NCBI RefSeq assembly: GCF_002374855.1 | Contig: NZ_NWVC01000007.1 | Span: 1 to 64,000, forward strand | Length of the DNA: 64,000 nt | Direction of reading: 5' to 3' | Source of the DNA: Sphingomonas adhaesiva | GTDB taxonomy: Bacteria; Pseudomonadota; Alphaproteobacteria; Sphingomonadales; Sphingomonadaceae | Shown here: positions 24,900 to 34,484 of the stretch, piece by piece | Layout: each line of letters opens with the position of its first letter | How positions within the stretch are numbered: position 1 is the stretch's first letter | Notes under the pieces: model-generated | What the model was told of the DNA's origin: nothing | Database searches by the model: none | Seen by the model: the letters and a program-made list of their open reading frames with translations, nothing else | Program-made: the position numbers and the translations under genes

Positions 24900-27874
24900 C
24901 AGCTGGCCGCCTTGCCCGATTTCTTGGTGGTGTCGGCCTCGCGCGTGCGGCGGATCTCGTCGCGCACGTTATGCCCCAGCGCATCGGCGATCAGCGCGCC
25001 CTGTTCGGCCTGGTGGCGCTTCATCAGGCCCGTCGCCGGGGAGGCGGAGGCGGCGCGCCCGGCGTAGCGCGGACGCGCGATCCGCGCCCCCGCCATGCCT
25101 AGCGCTTCCTCGATGAAGGGTTCGACGAAGAACCAGTAACCGTTGTTCTTCGGCTCTTCCTGTGCCCAGACGACATGCTCCAGGTTCGGCATCCGCTCGA
25201 TCCGCTTCGCCAGCGCCTCGGTGGGGAAGGGATACAGCTGTTCGATGCGGACGATCTGTGTCGTGTCGTCGCCGGCCGCGTCGCGCGCCTCGATCAGGTC
25301 GTAGGCGACCTTGCCGGTGCACAGCACCAGCCGCTTCGTCGCGCCGTCCGCCGGTGCCGACGGATCGGACAGGATGCGGCGGAAGTGGCTGTCGCCCTGG
25401 AAATCCTCGGCGCGGCTGACCGCCAGCTTGTGGCGCAGCAGCGACTTGGGCGTCATCACGATCAGCGGCTTGCGGAACGTGCGGTGCATCTGCCGGCGCA
25501 GCAGGTGGAAGTAATTGGCCGGGGTGGTGCAGTTGGCGACCTGCATGTTGTCGCCAGCGCACAATTGCAGGAAGCGTTCCGGGCGCGCGGAGCTATGCTC
25601 CGGTCCCTGGCCCTCGTAGCCGTGCGGCAGCAGCATCACCAGGCCGTTGGCGCGCAGCCACTTGGCCTCGCCGCTGGCGATGAACTGGTCGATCATGATC
25701 TGCGCGCCGTTGACGAAGTCGCCGAACTGCGCCTCCCACAGCACCAGCGTCTTCGGATCGGCGAGCGCATAGCCATATTCGAAGCCCAGCACGCCATATT
25801 CGCTCAGCGGGCTGTCGAGCACCTCGAAGCTGCCGTGCGGCACGGTCCACAGCGGCACGTACTTGTGCTCGTCATTCTGGTCGACCCAGACGGCGTGCCG
25901 CTGCGAGAAGGTGCCGCGGCCCGAATCCTGGCCCGACAGGCGCACGCCATAGCCTTCGTGCAGCAGCGATCCGAACGCCAGCGCCTCGCCGGTCGCCCAG
26001 TCGAAATTCTGGCCGGTCGCGAACATCTGCCGCTTGGCGTCCAGCACGCGCGCCAGCGTCTTGTGGATCGCGATGCTGTCGGGGACCGTCGTCAGCGTGC
26101 GGCCGATCGAATCGAACAGCTTCTGCTCGATCCCGGTATCGACGCTGCGCCGCGCGGTTTCCGGGTCGGCGGGGGCGTGCAGGCCGGACCAGCGGCCGGC
26201 GAACCAGTCCGCCTTGTTCGGCTTGTAGCTGGCGCCCGCCTCGAACTCGCCTTCCAGCAGCGCGGTCTGCTGCGCGACGGCGTCGTCGATCCATGCCTGG
26301 TCGACCACCTTCTCCTCGATCAGGCGCTTGCCGTAGATCTCGGACACCGGCGGATGGCTGCGGATCGCCTTGTACATCAGCGGCTGGGTGAAGCCCGGCT
26401 CGTCGCCCTCGTTATGGCCGAAGCGGCGATAGCACCACATGTCGACCACGACGTCGCGGTGGAACGTCTGGCGATATTCGATCGCCATCTTGGTGGCGAA
26501 GGTCACCGCCTCGGGATCGTCGCCGTTGACGTGGAAGATCGGCGCCTGCACCCCCTTGGCCACATCCGACGGATAGGGCGAGGAGCGCGCGAACTGCGGG
26601 CTGGTGGTGAAGCCGATCTGGTTGTTGATGACGAAATGGACGCAGCCGCCGGTATTGTAGCCGCGGATGCCGGAAAAGCCGAAGCATTCCCACACGATGC
26701 CCTGGCCCGCGAAGGCCGCGTCGCCGTGGATCAGCACCGGCAGCGCGCGCGAGTGCGTCTCCAGGTCCTTGGCGATCGTCTGGATCGCGCGCACCTTGCC
26801 CAGCACCACCGGGTCGGCGGCTTCGAGGTGCGAGGGGTTGGCGACCAGCGACATGTGCACCTTGTGCCCGTCGAATTCACGGTCGGTGGAGGTGCCGAGG
26901 TGATATTTCACGTCGCCCGACCCGCCGATGTCGTCCGGATTGGCCGATCCGCCGGCGAATTCGTGGAAGATCACGCGCAGCGGCTTGGCCATCACATTGG
27001 CCAGCACGTTGAGGCGCCCGCGGTGCGCCATGCCGAACACGATCTCGTTCACGCCGGCCGCGCCGCCGTACTTGATGACGCTTTCCAGCGCCGGGATCAT
27101 GCTCTCACCGCCGTCCAGGCCGAAGCGCTTGGTGCCGACATACTTGCGGCCCAGGAACTTCTCCCACTGCTCGGCCTCGATCACCTTGTTCAGGATCGCC
27201 TTCTTGCCCTGAACCGAGAATTCGATCGCCTTGTCCTTGCCCTCCATGCGCTCCTGGAGGAACTTGCGCTCCTCGACATCGGCGATGTGCATATATTCCA
27301 GCCCGACGCTGCCGCAGTAGTTGCGGCGCAGCGTGTCGACGATCTCGCGCACCGTCGCCCACTGCATCCCCAGCGTGCCGCCCAGATAGACCGGGCGGTC
27401 GATGTCGGCGTCGGAGAAGCCGTGGTATTCGGTCGTCAGGTCGGCCGGCAGCGAGCGCGGGCCGGACAGGCCCAGCGGGTCGAGATTGGCGGCCAGGTGC
27501 CCGCGCACGCGATAGGTGCGGATCAGCATCTGGGCGCGGATCGAATCGCCCGCGGCCTTGACGATATCGTCCTTCGACGGGGCGGGGGCGACCGGCGTCG
27601 CGGGGGCGGGCTTGCCGCCGCCCTTCGTGGGCTTGGGCGCCGGCTCCATCTGCGTCGGGTCGAGCGCGGCAGTCAGATCGTCGGTGGTGGTCAGCGGCCA
27701 CCGCTCGTTCGTCCAGGACGGTGCGGCGGACGCGCCCTCCAGCCCTTCGAAGAACTGCCGCCAGCCCGGCTCGACGGTGTCGGGCGAGGTCTTGAACCGC
27801 GCATACAGCGCGTCGATGAACGCGGGGCTGACGCCGCCCGCGATGTCGCCGAAATCCTGACCTTCGTAGCCCAT
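24899..27874 (-). CDS. sucA: 2-oxoglutarate dehydrogenase E1 component
   Basis: A 991-aa thiamine-diphosphate enzyme that decarboxylates 2-oxoglutarate and passes succinyl groups to SucB. The conserved HLAANLDPLGL, GMAHRGRLNVLANV, GDAAFAGQG, RFGHNEGDEP and LPHGYEGQGPEHSS segments are all in place. I chose the ATG at 27874 because GGAG lies nine bases upstream; in-frame starts also exist at 27883 and 27916 (GTG). The upstream gap to sucD holds a REP doublet. Confidence 0.96.
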   Translation of the reverse strand: MGYEGQDFGDIAGGVSPAFIDALYARFKTSPDTVEPGWRQFFEGLEGASAAPSWTNERWPLTTTDDLTAALDPTQMEPAPKPTKGGGKPAPATPVAPAPSKDDIVKAAGDSIRAQMLIRTYRVRGHLAANLDPLGLSGPRSLPADLTTEYHGFSDADIDRPVYLGGTLGMQWATVREIVDTLRRNYCGSVGLEYMHIADVEERKFLQERMEGKDKAIEFSVQGKKAILNKVIEAEQWEKFLGRKYVGTKRFGLDGGESMIPALESVIKYGGAAGVNEIVFGMAHRGRLNVLANVMAKPLRVIFHEFAGGSANPDDIGGSGDVKYHLGTSTDREFDGHKVHMSLVANPSHLEAADPVVLGKVRAIQTIAKDLETHSRALPVLIHGDAAFAGQGIVWECFGFSGIRGYNTGGCVHFVINNQIGFTTSPQFARSSPYPSDVAKGVQAPIFHVNGDDPEAVTFATKMAIEYRQTFHRDVVVDMWCYRRFGHNEGDEPGFTQPLMYKAIRSHPPVSEIYGKRLIEEKVVDQAWIDDAVAQQTALLEGEFEAGASYKPNKADWFAGRWSGLHAPADPETARRSVDTGIEQKLFDSIGRTLTTVPDSIAIHKTLARVLDAKRQMFATGQNFDWATGEALAFGSLLHEGYGVRLSGQDSGRGTFSQRHAVWVDQNDEHKYVPLWTVPHGSFEVLDSPLSEYGVLGFEYGYALADPKTLVLWEAQFGDFVNGAQIMIDQFIASGEAKWLRANGLVMLLPHGYEGQGPEHSSARPERFLQLCAGDNMQVANCTTPANYFHLLRRQMHRTFRKPLIVMTPKSLLRHKLAVSRAEDFQGDSHFRRILSDPSAPADGATKRLVLCTGKVAYDLIEARDAAGDDTTQIVRIEQLYPFPTEALAKRIERMPNLEHVVWAQEEPKNNGYWFFVEPFIEEALGMAGARIARPRYAGRAASASPATGLMKRHQAEQGALIADALGHNVRDEIRRTREADTTKKSGKAAS

Positions 27875-27916
27875 GATACGCATCTCCGGCCGCCCGCCTT
27901 GTCTATCGTACGCCAC

Positions 27917-28030
27917 CCCGGCCGAGGCCGGGGTCCAGAGCCGCGAGCGGCCCGCTTGCCGCCCTGGATCCCGGCCCCCAGGCCCCTGAAAACTACCTGT
28001 TTTCAGGGGAACCCGTCGCCGGAATGACGC
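27917..28030. repeat. REP doublet between sucD and sucA, with a nested hairpin
   Basis: The left palindrome is CCCCGGCC-GA-GGCCGGGG (27917-27934), followed by GTCCAG. The right unit is inverted: CTGGATCCCGGC at 27965-27976 and GCCGGAATGAC near 28019-28029 are the two halves. Between the halves sits a perfect 11-bp hairpin, CCCCTGAAAAC/GTTTTCAGGGG (27984-27994 with 28000-28010, loop TACCT). The element fills the sucD-sucA gap. It may form RNA structure in the operon transcript. Confidence 0.8.
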
Positions 28031-28039
28031 TACGTCGTC

Positions 28040-28930
28040 TTACTTGTTCAGCACGCTCAACAGCGTCGAGCCCAGCTCGCTGGGGCTCGCCGCGACCTTG
28101 ATGCCGGCTTCTTCCATCGCCGCGATCTTGTCCTCGGCGCCGCCCTGGCCGCCCGACACGATCGCGCCGGCGTGGCCCATGCGGCGGCCCGGAGGCGCCG
28201 TGCGGCCCGCGATGAAGCCGGCCATCGGCTTCTTGCGGCCACGCTTGGCCTCGTCCTTCAGGAACTGCGCGGCCTCTTCCTCGGCCGAACCGCCGATCTC
28301 GCCGATCATGATGATCGACTGGGTCGCCTCGTCCGCCAGGAACAGCTCCAGCACGTCGATGAAGTTGGTGCCGTTGACCGGATCGCCGCCGATGCCGACC
28401 GCGGTGGTCTGGCCCAGGCCCGCGTTCGAGGTCTGGAACACCGCCTCATAGGTGAGCGTGCCCGAACGGCTGACGACGCCGACCGAACCCTTCTTGAAGA
28501 TGTTGCCCGGCATGATGCCGATCTTGCATTCGCCCGGCGTCAGTACGCCCGGGCAGTTCGGGCCGATCAGCCGCGACTTGCTGCCCGACAGCGCGCGCTT
28601 CACCTTTACCATGTCGAGCACCGGAATGCCCTCGGTGATCGCGACGATCAGCGGCACTTCGGCGTCGATCGCCTCCAGGATCGAATCGGCGGCGAAGGGC
28701 GGCGGCACGTAGATGACCGATGCGGTCGCGCCGGTCTTCTCCACCGCTTCGTGGACGGTGTTGAAATTGGGCAGGCCCAGCTCCTCGTGGATCGTGCCGC
28801 CCTTGCCCGGCGTCACGCCGCCGACCATCTGCGTGCCGTAATCCAGCGCGGTCTTCGTGTGGAAGGTGCCGGTCTTGCCGGTCATCCCTTGCGTGATGAC
28901 CTTGGTGTTCTTGTCGACGAGGATGCTCAT
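28040..28930 (-). CDS. sucD: Succinate-CoA ligase subunit alpha
   Basis: A 296-aa subunit that carries the phosphohistidine intermediate in succinyl-CoA synthetase. It has the CoA-binding N-domain ([22 protein letters not shown]), [18 protein letters not shown] and the active-site region [20 protein letters not shown] with the catalytic His. The beta subunit gene sucC is not next to it, unlike the usual sucCD order. Confidence 0.96.
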   Translation of the reverse strand: MSILVDKNTKVITQGMTGKTGTFHTKTALDYGTQMVGGVTPGKGGTIHEELGLPNFNTVHEAVEKTGATASVIYVPPPFAADSILEAIDAEVPLIVAITEGIPVLDMVKVKRALSGSKSRLIGPNCPGVLTPGECKIGIMPGNIFKKGSVGVVSRSGTLTYEAVFQTSNAGLGQTTAVGIGGDPVNGTNFIDVLELFLADEATQSIIMIGEIGGSAEEEAAQFLKDEAKRGRKKPMAGFIAGRTAPPGRRMGHAGAIVSGGQGGAEDKIAAMEEAGIKVAASPSELGSTLLSVLNK

Positions 28931-28949
28931 TCGCGTTCCGTCCTTACCA

Positions 28950-28967
28950 CCCCGGCGCAGGCCGGGG
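28950..28967. repeat. REP-type palindrome, left of GIY-YIG gene 2
   Basis: CCCCGGC and GCCGGGG form a 7-bp stem around GCAG, followed by TCC. The loop and orientation match the left palindrome of the first GIY-YIG unit. It lies 17 bp past the gene's stop. Confidence 0.8.
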
Positions 28968-28984
28968 TCCAGTTGGGAAGGCGG

Positions 28985-29281
28985 TCATGGTCGTGCGATG
29001 CGATCGTACAGGTCGTCCCAGTCGGGGTTCAGCCCCTCGATCTCCCGCAATTTCCAGTTCCGCCTCCACTCCTTCATCTGCAGCTCTCGCTGCCGCGCGG
29101 CTTCCCAGCTTTCATGCACTTCGTACCAGACGAGGCGATGACAGCCGTATCGTTTCGAAAACCCGTCGACGGCGCCGGTGCGATGCTCCCATGCCCGCTT
29201 CGGCAGATTGACCGTCGATCCCAGATAGAGCGTTCCGTTGCGACGGCTGGCCATGATGTAGACATAGGCCGCGCCGATCAT
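28985..29281 (-). CDS. Small GIY-YIG nuclease-domain protein 2
   Basis: A 98-aa single-domain GIY-YIG protein. The key positions are YVYIMA and LYLGS (the two signature strands), R29 in KRAWEHR, E66 in RELQMKEW and N85 in NPDW. I chose the ATG at 29281, which has GGGGAGAA upstream; a GTG lies at 29299. About half its residues are identical to copy 1, so this is not a recent duplicate. It sits between mdh and sucD, again between inverted palindromes and in the same orientation relative to them as copy 1. Confidence 0.85.
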   Translation of the reverse strand: MIGAAYVYIMASRRNGTLYLGSTVNLPKRAWEHRTGAVDGFSKRYGCHRLVWYEVHESWEAARQRELQMKEWRRNWKLREIEGLNPDWDDLYDRIARP

Positions 29282-29303
29282 CGCGAGGGTTCTCCCCACT
29301 GGG

Positions 29304-29321
29304 CCCCGGCCTACGCCGGGG
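29304..29321. repeat. REP-type palindrome, right of GIY-YIG gene 2 (inverted)
   Basis: CCCCGGC-CTAC-GCCGGGG, 7-bp stem. The loop CTAC is close to the complement of the left loop GCAG, so the unit is inverted relative to 28950-28967. Confidence 0.8.
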
Positions 29322-29338
29322 CGGGTGCAACTCCTTCC

Positions 29339-30385
<1,047 letters not shown>

Positions 30386-30391
30386 TTAAAA

Positions 30392-30406
30392 GATTACATG
30401 ATAATC
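30392..30406. promoter_or_regulatory. Palindrome in the AT-rich mdh promoter region
   Basis: GATTA-CATGA-TAATC is a perfect 5-5-5 inverted repeat in a short AT-rich island between mdh and zapE. Its position about 90 bp upstream of the mdh start suggests an operator for the TCA operon. The regulator is unknown. Confidence 0.3.
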
Positions 30407-30431
30407 GTTCGCAGAAGCATTAAGACGTGGA

Positions 30432-31514
30432 TCAGCCCCCATGCCCCTGTGCGAGATAGTCGTCCGACCGCATCTCCTCCAGCCGGCTGACCGTCCGCTG
30501 GAACTCGAACGCCCCGTCGCCGCGCGGATAAAGCGCGTCGGGCTGCGCATCGGCGGCCGCCAGCAGCTTCACCTTATGTTCGTACAGCGCGTCGATCAGG
30601 CTGACGAAGCGCGCCGCCTCGTTGCGGTTGTCCGGCCCCAGCATCGGGATCCCCACCAGGATGACGGTGTGGAACCGGCGCGCGATCGCCAGATAGTCGG
30701 CCGATCCGCGCGCCTCGCCGCACAGGCGCTTGAAGCTGAAGACCGCGACGCCCTTCAGCGCCTTGGGCACGTGCAGCGCGCGGCCCTGGACGGTCAGTTC
30801 CTCCGACGGGATCGGCTCGGTCACCTCATGGTCGGTCAGGCGGAAGAACGCGGCGGACAGCTCCGCCGTCGCGGCCGGGCCGTTGGGGACCAGCCAGATA
30901 TCCTGCTGCCCCAGCCGGTCGCGGCGGTAATCGACCGGGCCGTTGAGCGCCAGCACGTCCAGCCGCTGCTCGATCAGCGCGATGAACGGCAGGAAATGCT
31001 CGCGGTTCAGGCCGTTGCGATACAGGTCCTGCGGCGGGCGGTTGGACGTGGTGACCACCGTCACGCCCGCCTCGATCAGCGCGGTGAACAGCCGCGACAG
31101 GATCATCGCATCGGGGCTGTTGGTGACCATCATCTCGTCGAACGCCAGCAGCCGCGCCTCCTCCGCCAGCGCGGCGGCGACCGGGGGGATCGGATCGCCC
31201 AGCTCCTTGCGCCGCTCGATCGCGATGCGGCCGTGCACCTCCAGCATGAACTCGCCGAAATGCACCCGCCGCTTCGCCGCGATGCCCGCCTGCGCATAGA
31301 ACAGGTCCATCAGCATCGACTTGCCGCGCCCGACATCGCCCCACAGATAGACGCCGCGCGCCGGCACGACGCGGCGGCGCAGCAGGCCGGTGGTGCGCGG
31401 ATGCTCCAGCTCGCGCGCCAGCGCGTCGAGCCGCGCGGCGGCGGCGGCCTGTTCGGGGTCGGGGCGCAGCTCGCCGGCGGCGATCAGCTGGTCGTAGGCG
31501 TGCAATACCGTCAT
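30432..31514 (-). CDS. zapE: Cell division protein ZapE (AFG1-like ATPase)
   Basis: A 360-aa P-loop ATPase of the AFG1/ZapE family, which acts on the FtsZ ring in E. coli. Walker A is GDVGRGKSML, Walker B is LLAFDEMMVTN, and TSNRPPQDLYRNGLNRE is the family's sensor segment. It lies upstream of mdh in the same direction, a neighbourhood often seen in sphingomonads. Confidence 0.93.
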   Translation of the reverse strand: MTVLHAYDQLIAAGELRPDPEQAAAAARLDALARELEHPRTTGLLRRRVVPARGVYLWGDVGRGKSMLMDLFYAQAGIAAKRRVHFGEFMLEVHGRIAIERRKELGDPIPPVAAALAEEARLLAFDEMMVTNSPDAMILSRLFTALIEAGVTVVTTSNRPPQDLYRNGLNREHFLPFIALIEQRLDVLALNGPVDYRRDRLGQQDIWLVPNGPAATAELSAAFFRLTDHEVTEPIPSEELTVQGRALHVPKALKGVAVFSFKRLCGEARGSADYLAIARRFHTVILVGIPMLGPDNRNEAARFVSLIDALYEHKVKLLAAADAQPDALYPRGDGAFEFQRTVSRLEEMRSDDYLAQGHGG

Positions 31515-31533
31515 GTCGTTCCCGTCGGCGCGA

Positions 31534-31989
31534 TCACCGGCCGGGCTTGCGGATCGTGCCCGAAAATTCGGTGACCGGCCGCTCTCCCTGGACCAGCAGT
31601 CCGCGCAGGAAGATCAGCCGCCCGGTTTCGCGCAGCAGCTCGACCTGCGCCTCCAGCGGCTCGTCCAGCCGGGCGCCGCCGATGAAATGGGTGTTGAGGT
31701 CCAGCGTCACCGCCGGCCCCGCCTCGATCAGGCCGAACGTGCGCACCGCGGCGAACAGTGCCACGTCGATGAAGCCCAGCAACGCCCCGCCATGGACATG
31801 GTCGGCCAGGTTCGAATGCTGCCGCCCCGCGACCATCCGCACCCGCGCGATCCCGCCTTCGCGGCGCACGATGATCTCGCCCAGGAAGGCGTTGTAGCGC
31901 GTGGGATCGCGCAGCGCCCAGCGCATCCAGCCGGGATGGTCGGGATGCTCCTCGTAGATGAAGGCCGGGTGCGGCGTATCGGGGGCCAT
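31534..31989 (-). CDS. PaaI-family hotdog thioesterase
   Basis: A 151-aa single hotdog-fold protein. The conserved loop NLADHVHGGALLGFIDVALFAAV holds the HGG and Asp typical of PaaI/YdiI thioesterases. It probably hydrolyses an acyl-CoA; the substrate is unknown. It is only 7 bp from sdhB and 19 bp from zapE, all on the minus strand. Confidence 0.88.
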   Translation of the reverse strand: MAPDTPHPAFIYEEHPDHPGWMRWALRDPTRYNAFLGEIIVRREGGIARVRMVAGRQHSNLADHVHGGALLGFIDVALFAAVRTFGLIEAGPAVTLDLNTHFIGGARLDEPLEAQVELLRETGRLIFLRGLLVQGERPVTEFSGTIRKPGR

Positions 31990-31996
31990 CGAGGGA

Positions 31997-32779
31997 TCAG
32001 ACGATCCGCTCGACTTCCATCTTCTTGATCTCCGCGATCGCCTTGGCCGGGGACAGGCCCTTGGGGCAGGCGTTGGCGCAGTTCATGATCGTGTGGCAGC
32101 GGTACAGCCGGAACGGATCCTCCAGCGCGTCGAGCCGCTCGCCGGTCATCTCGTCGCGGCTGTCCGCCAGCCAGCGATACGCCTGGAGCAGGATCGCCGG
32201 GCCGAGGAACTTGTCGGAATTCCACCAATAGCTGGGGCAGGACGTCGAGCAGCAGGCGCACAGGATGCACTCGTACAGCCCGTCCAGCTTGGACCGTTCC
32301 TCGGGCGACTGGAGCCGTTCCTTGCCCGCGGGCGGCGGGGTCACCGTCTGCAGCCACGGGGTGATCGAGGCATATTGCGCGTAGAAGTGCGTGAAGTCCG
32401 GTACCAGGTCCTTGATGACGTCCATCGCGGGCAGCGGGGTGATCTTCACCTCGCCCTTCACGTCCTCGATCGCGGTGGTGCAGGCCAGCCCGTTCTTGCC
32501 GTCGATGTTCATCGAGCAGGATCCGCAGATGCCCTCGCGGCACGAGCGGCGGAAGGTGAGCGAGCTGTCTTGCTCCGACTTGATCTTGATGAGCGCGTCG
32601 AGGACCATCGGGCCGCATTCGTCGAGGTTCACCTCGAACGTGTCGTAGCGCGGGTTCTCCCCCGAATCGGGATCGTAGCGATAGACCTTGAAATTGCGCA
32701 TGGTGCCGCCGGGCTGCGGCGAGGGAATCGTCCGACCGCCCTTGATCTTGCTGTTCTTCGGGAGCGTGAACTCGGCCAT
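31997..32779 (-). CDS. sdhB: Succinate dehydrogenase iron-sulfur subunit
   Basis: A 260-aa subunit of complex II that passes electrons from the flavoprotein SdhA to quinone. It has the 2Fe-2S ligands in [18 protein letters not shown] with a later Cys, and the 4Fe-4S/3Fe-4S ligands in [16 protein letters not shown] and [15 protein letters not shown] chose the ATG at 32779, which gives the usual [10 protein letters not shown] start. SdhA and the membrane subunits are not adjacent: the next upstream gene is a DUF1428 protein. The 178-bp gap upstream probably holds its own promoter. Confidence 0.96.
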   Translation of the reverse strand: MAEFTLPKNSKIKGGRTIPSPQPGGTMRNFKVYRYDPDSGENPRYDTFEVNLDECGPMVLDALIKIKSEQDSSLTFRRSCREGICGSCSMNIDGKNGLACTTAIEDVKGEVKITPLPAMDVIKDLVPDFTHFYAQYASITPWLQTVTPPPAGKERLQSPEERSKLDGLYECILCACCSTSCPSYWWNSDKFLGPAILLQAYRWLADSRDEMTGERLDALEDPFRLYRCHTIMNCANACPKGLSPAKAIAEIKKMEVERIV

Positions 32780-32957
32780 GCGCGCGTCTCGTCTTCGTAA
32801 CAGGCGGACCGCCGGCACGCAGGAGGCGCGCCGACGCCGTTCGTGACGGGCGCGTACATGATCGCGGCGGTCGCCGCAAACCCGCGCCCTTGCATATCCT
32901 AAGTAGCGCGTAAGCCGGTCGGCTCAAGAGGCTTGTTGCGCCGATGCGCCCGCGGGA

Positions 32958-33683
32958 TCACGCGCGCAGATCGAGCAGTACCGAAAAGCCCCCGAACGCC
33001 ATCCTTTTGCCGTCATAGGGCGGCGGCGCGGCGCCCGTCATCCGCGCGTCGGCCATCACCGCGCCCCAGCCCTGGTCGCGCGCCGCGCGCGAGGGCCATT
33101 CGATCCAGCCGAACGCGGGCGCTTCCCCGGCCTGCGTCAGCACCGCGCGGTGGAAATCGGTGGTTTCGCCCGCCGGGACGTCGTCGGCGGCGGTGTCGAC
33201 CACGCGCCGCGCGCCGTGATCGAGGAAGACCGGCGCGAGCGCGGCGGCATGATCGCGATAGGCCGCGTCCGCGTCGCGGGACAGCGGCAGGACGACGCCG
33301 TCGACGAAGCCCGCCGTCTCCGTGGTCACGCCGGCGTCGCTGACGACACGGAAGCCGCCCCAGATCATGCGGCGCATGTCGAACGGCATCCCCGCGCCGA
33401 GCGCCTCCATGCGCGGATCGGTCCTCATCCGCTCGCTCGCGGCATCGCGCGTCGCGCGATCGGGATATTCGAACCACGAGAAGACGACGGCTTCGCCGGC
33501 CTGCGCGTCGACCGCGCCCCACAGGTCGTTGACCGTGCCGCGCGGCACGTCCTCGCCCCACGCCTCGACTAGGCGGGTGACCCCGACGTCGCGCAGTATC
33601 GCGAACGCGGCATTGGCATGCGCGACATAATCGTCGCGCCGGTGGCCGGGAACGGGTGTGAGGAAGCCTTCGATATAGGGCAT
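32958..33683 (-). CDS. Tandem DUF1428 protein
   Basis: A 241-aa protein made of two copies of the DUF1428 domain (about 1-118 and 119-241). Each copy has the family's landmarks: (Y/F)xEGF/DGxVxP at the start, then WGEDVP or AADDVP, FSWFEYP or FGWIEWPS, DPRM or DARM, and MIWGGF or MAFGGF at the end. Most members have a single domain and are of unknown function with a ferredoxin-like (dimeric alpha-beta barrel) fold, so the fusion may mimic a dimer. It is divergent from an HxlR regulator 60 bp away, which probably controls it. I chose the ATG at 33683. Confidence 0.85.
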   Translation of the reverse strand: MPYIEGFLTPVPGHRRDDYVAHANAAFAILRDVGVTRLVEAWGEDVPRGTVNDLWGAVDAQAGEAVVFSWFEYPDRATRDAASERMRTDPRMEALGAGMPFDMRRMIWGGFRVVSDAGVTTETAGFVDGVVLPLSRDADAAYRDHAAALAPVFLDHGARRVVDTAADDVPAGETTDFHRAVLTQAGEAPAFGWIEWPSRAARDQGWGAVMADARMTGAAPPPYDGKRMAFGGFSVLLDLRA

Positions 33684-33743
33684 GGACCGTCTCCTCGAAT
33701 CGTCGCTCGCCAAGGATGCGGGTCGGAGTTATTAAAAGCAACC

Positions 33744-34427
33744 ATGAAGTCAGAAAAGATAACGAAATCGCCCGCGCGCTGGTATGACGATGCCTGCGGC
33801 ACCGCGTTGGGCCTGGAATTGCTGGGCGAGCGATGGGCGATGCTGGTGGTGCGCGAGTTGATGTTCGGCCCGCGGCGCTTCTCCGAACTGCGCGCGGGCC
33901 TGCCGGGGATCAGCGCCAACGTGCTCACGCAGCGGCTCGACGGGCTGGCGCGCGCGGGCGTGCTGGTGCGGCACGACGCGCCGTCGCGATGCTACGAGCT
34001 GACGCCGTGGGGCTATGAGGCGGAGGAGGCGATCCAAGCGCTGGGGCGCTGGGCGGCGCGTTCGCCGGATCACGATCCAACGCGGCCCCTGTCGGCCGCG
34101 TCGATGATGCTGTCGCTGCGCACCATGTTGGACCGCGACCGGGCGGTGGGGCTGTCGCTGACGATCGGGTTCCGCTTTCCGCGCGATTCATTCGTTGCGC
34201 GGCTGGCGGACGGGGCGTTGCCGGTGGTGCGCGCATCCGCCGCGGGCGATGCCGTGTTCGCGACGACGCCCGGGGTGATGGCCGCGGTGATCTACGCCAA
34301 GCGCCCGATCGCCGAGGCGGAGGCGGCGGGCGATCTCGCGTTCGCCGGCAACCGCGCGGCCGCCGCCGCGTTCATCGATCTCTTCCACCTGCCCGCGAAG
34401 GCCGTATCGCCGATTGCGGCGGGTTGA
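33744..34427 (+). CDS. HxlR-family transcriptional regulator
   Basis: A 227-aa regulator. Residues 10-100 form the HxlR winged helix (ALGLELLGERWAMLVVREL, then FSELRAGLPGISANVLTQRL, and the wing RCYELTPWG). The C-terminal 120 residues are an extra domain that could bind a ligand (an SCP2-like fold is possible but not shown). It is divergent from the tandem DUF1428 gene and probably regulates the shared 60-bp region, which is AT-rich. Confidence 0.88.
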   Translation: MKSEKITKSPARWYDDACGTALGLELLGERWAMLVVRELMFGPRRFSELRAGLPGISANVLTQRLDGLARAGVLVRHDAPSRCYELTPWGYEAEEAIQALGRWAARSPDHDPTRPLSAASMMLSLRTMLDRDRAVGLSLTIGFRFPRDSFVARLADGALPVVRASAAGDAVFATTPGVMAAVIYAKRPIAEAEAAGDLAFAGNRAAAAAFIDLFHLPAKAVSPIAAG

Positions 34428-34484
34428 CGCGAACGCGATCCCTTCTCACTGGTACACACCCCTACAGCGGACGGCTTATTCCTG

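Noticed and set aside
25175..28027. Plus-strand open frame of 950 codons
   Set aside because: Antisense shadow of sucA; its composition shows no known domain.
34428..34484. Cobalamin riboswitch before cobS
   Set aside because: The gap is only 57 bp and has no B12-box-like sequence or suitable fold.
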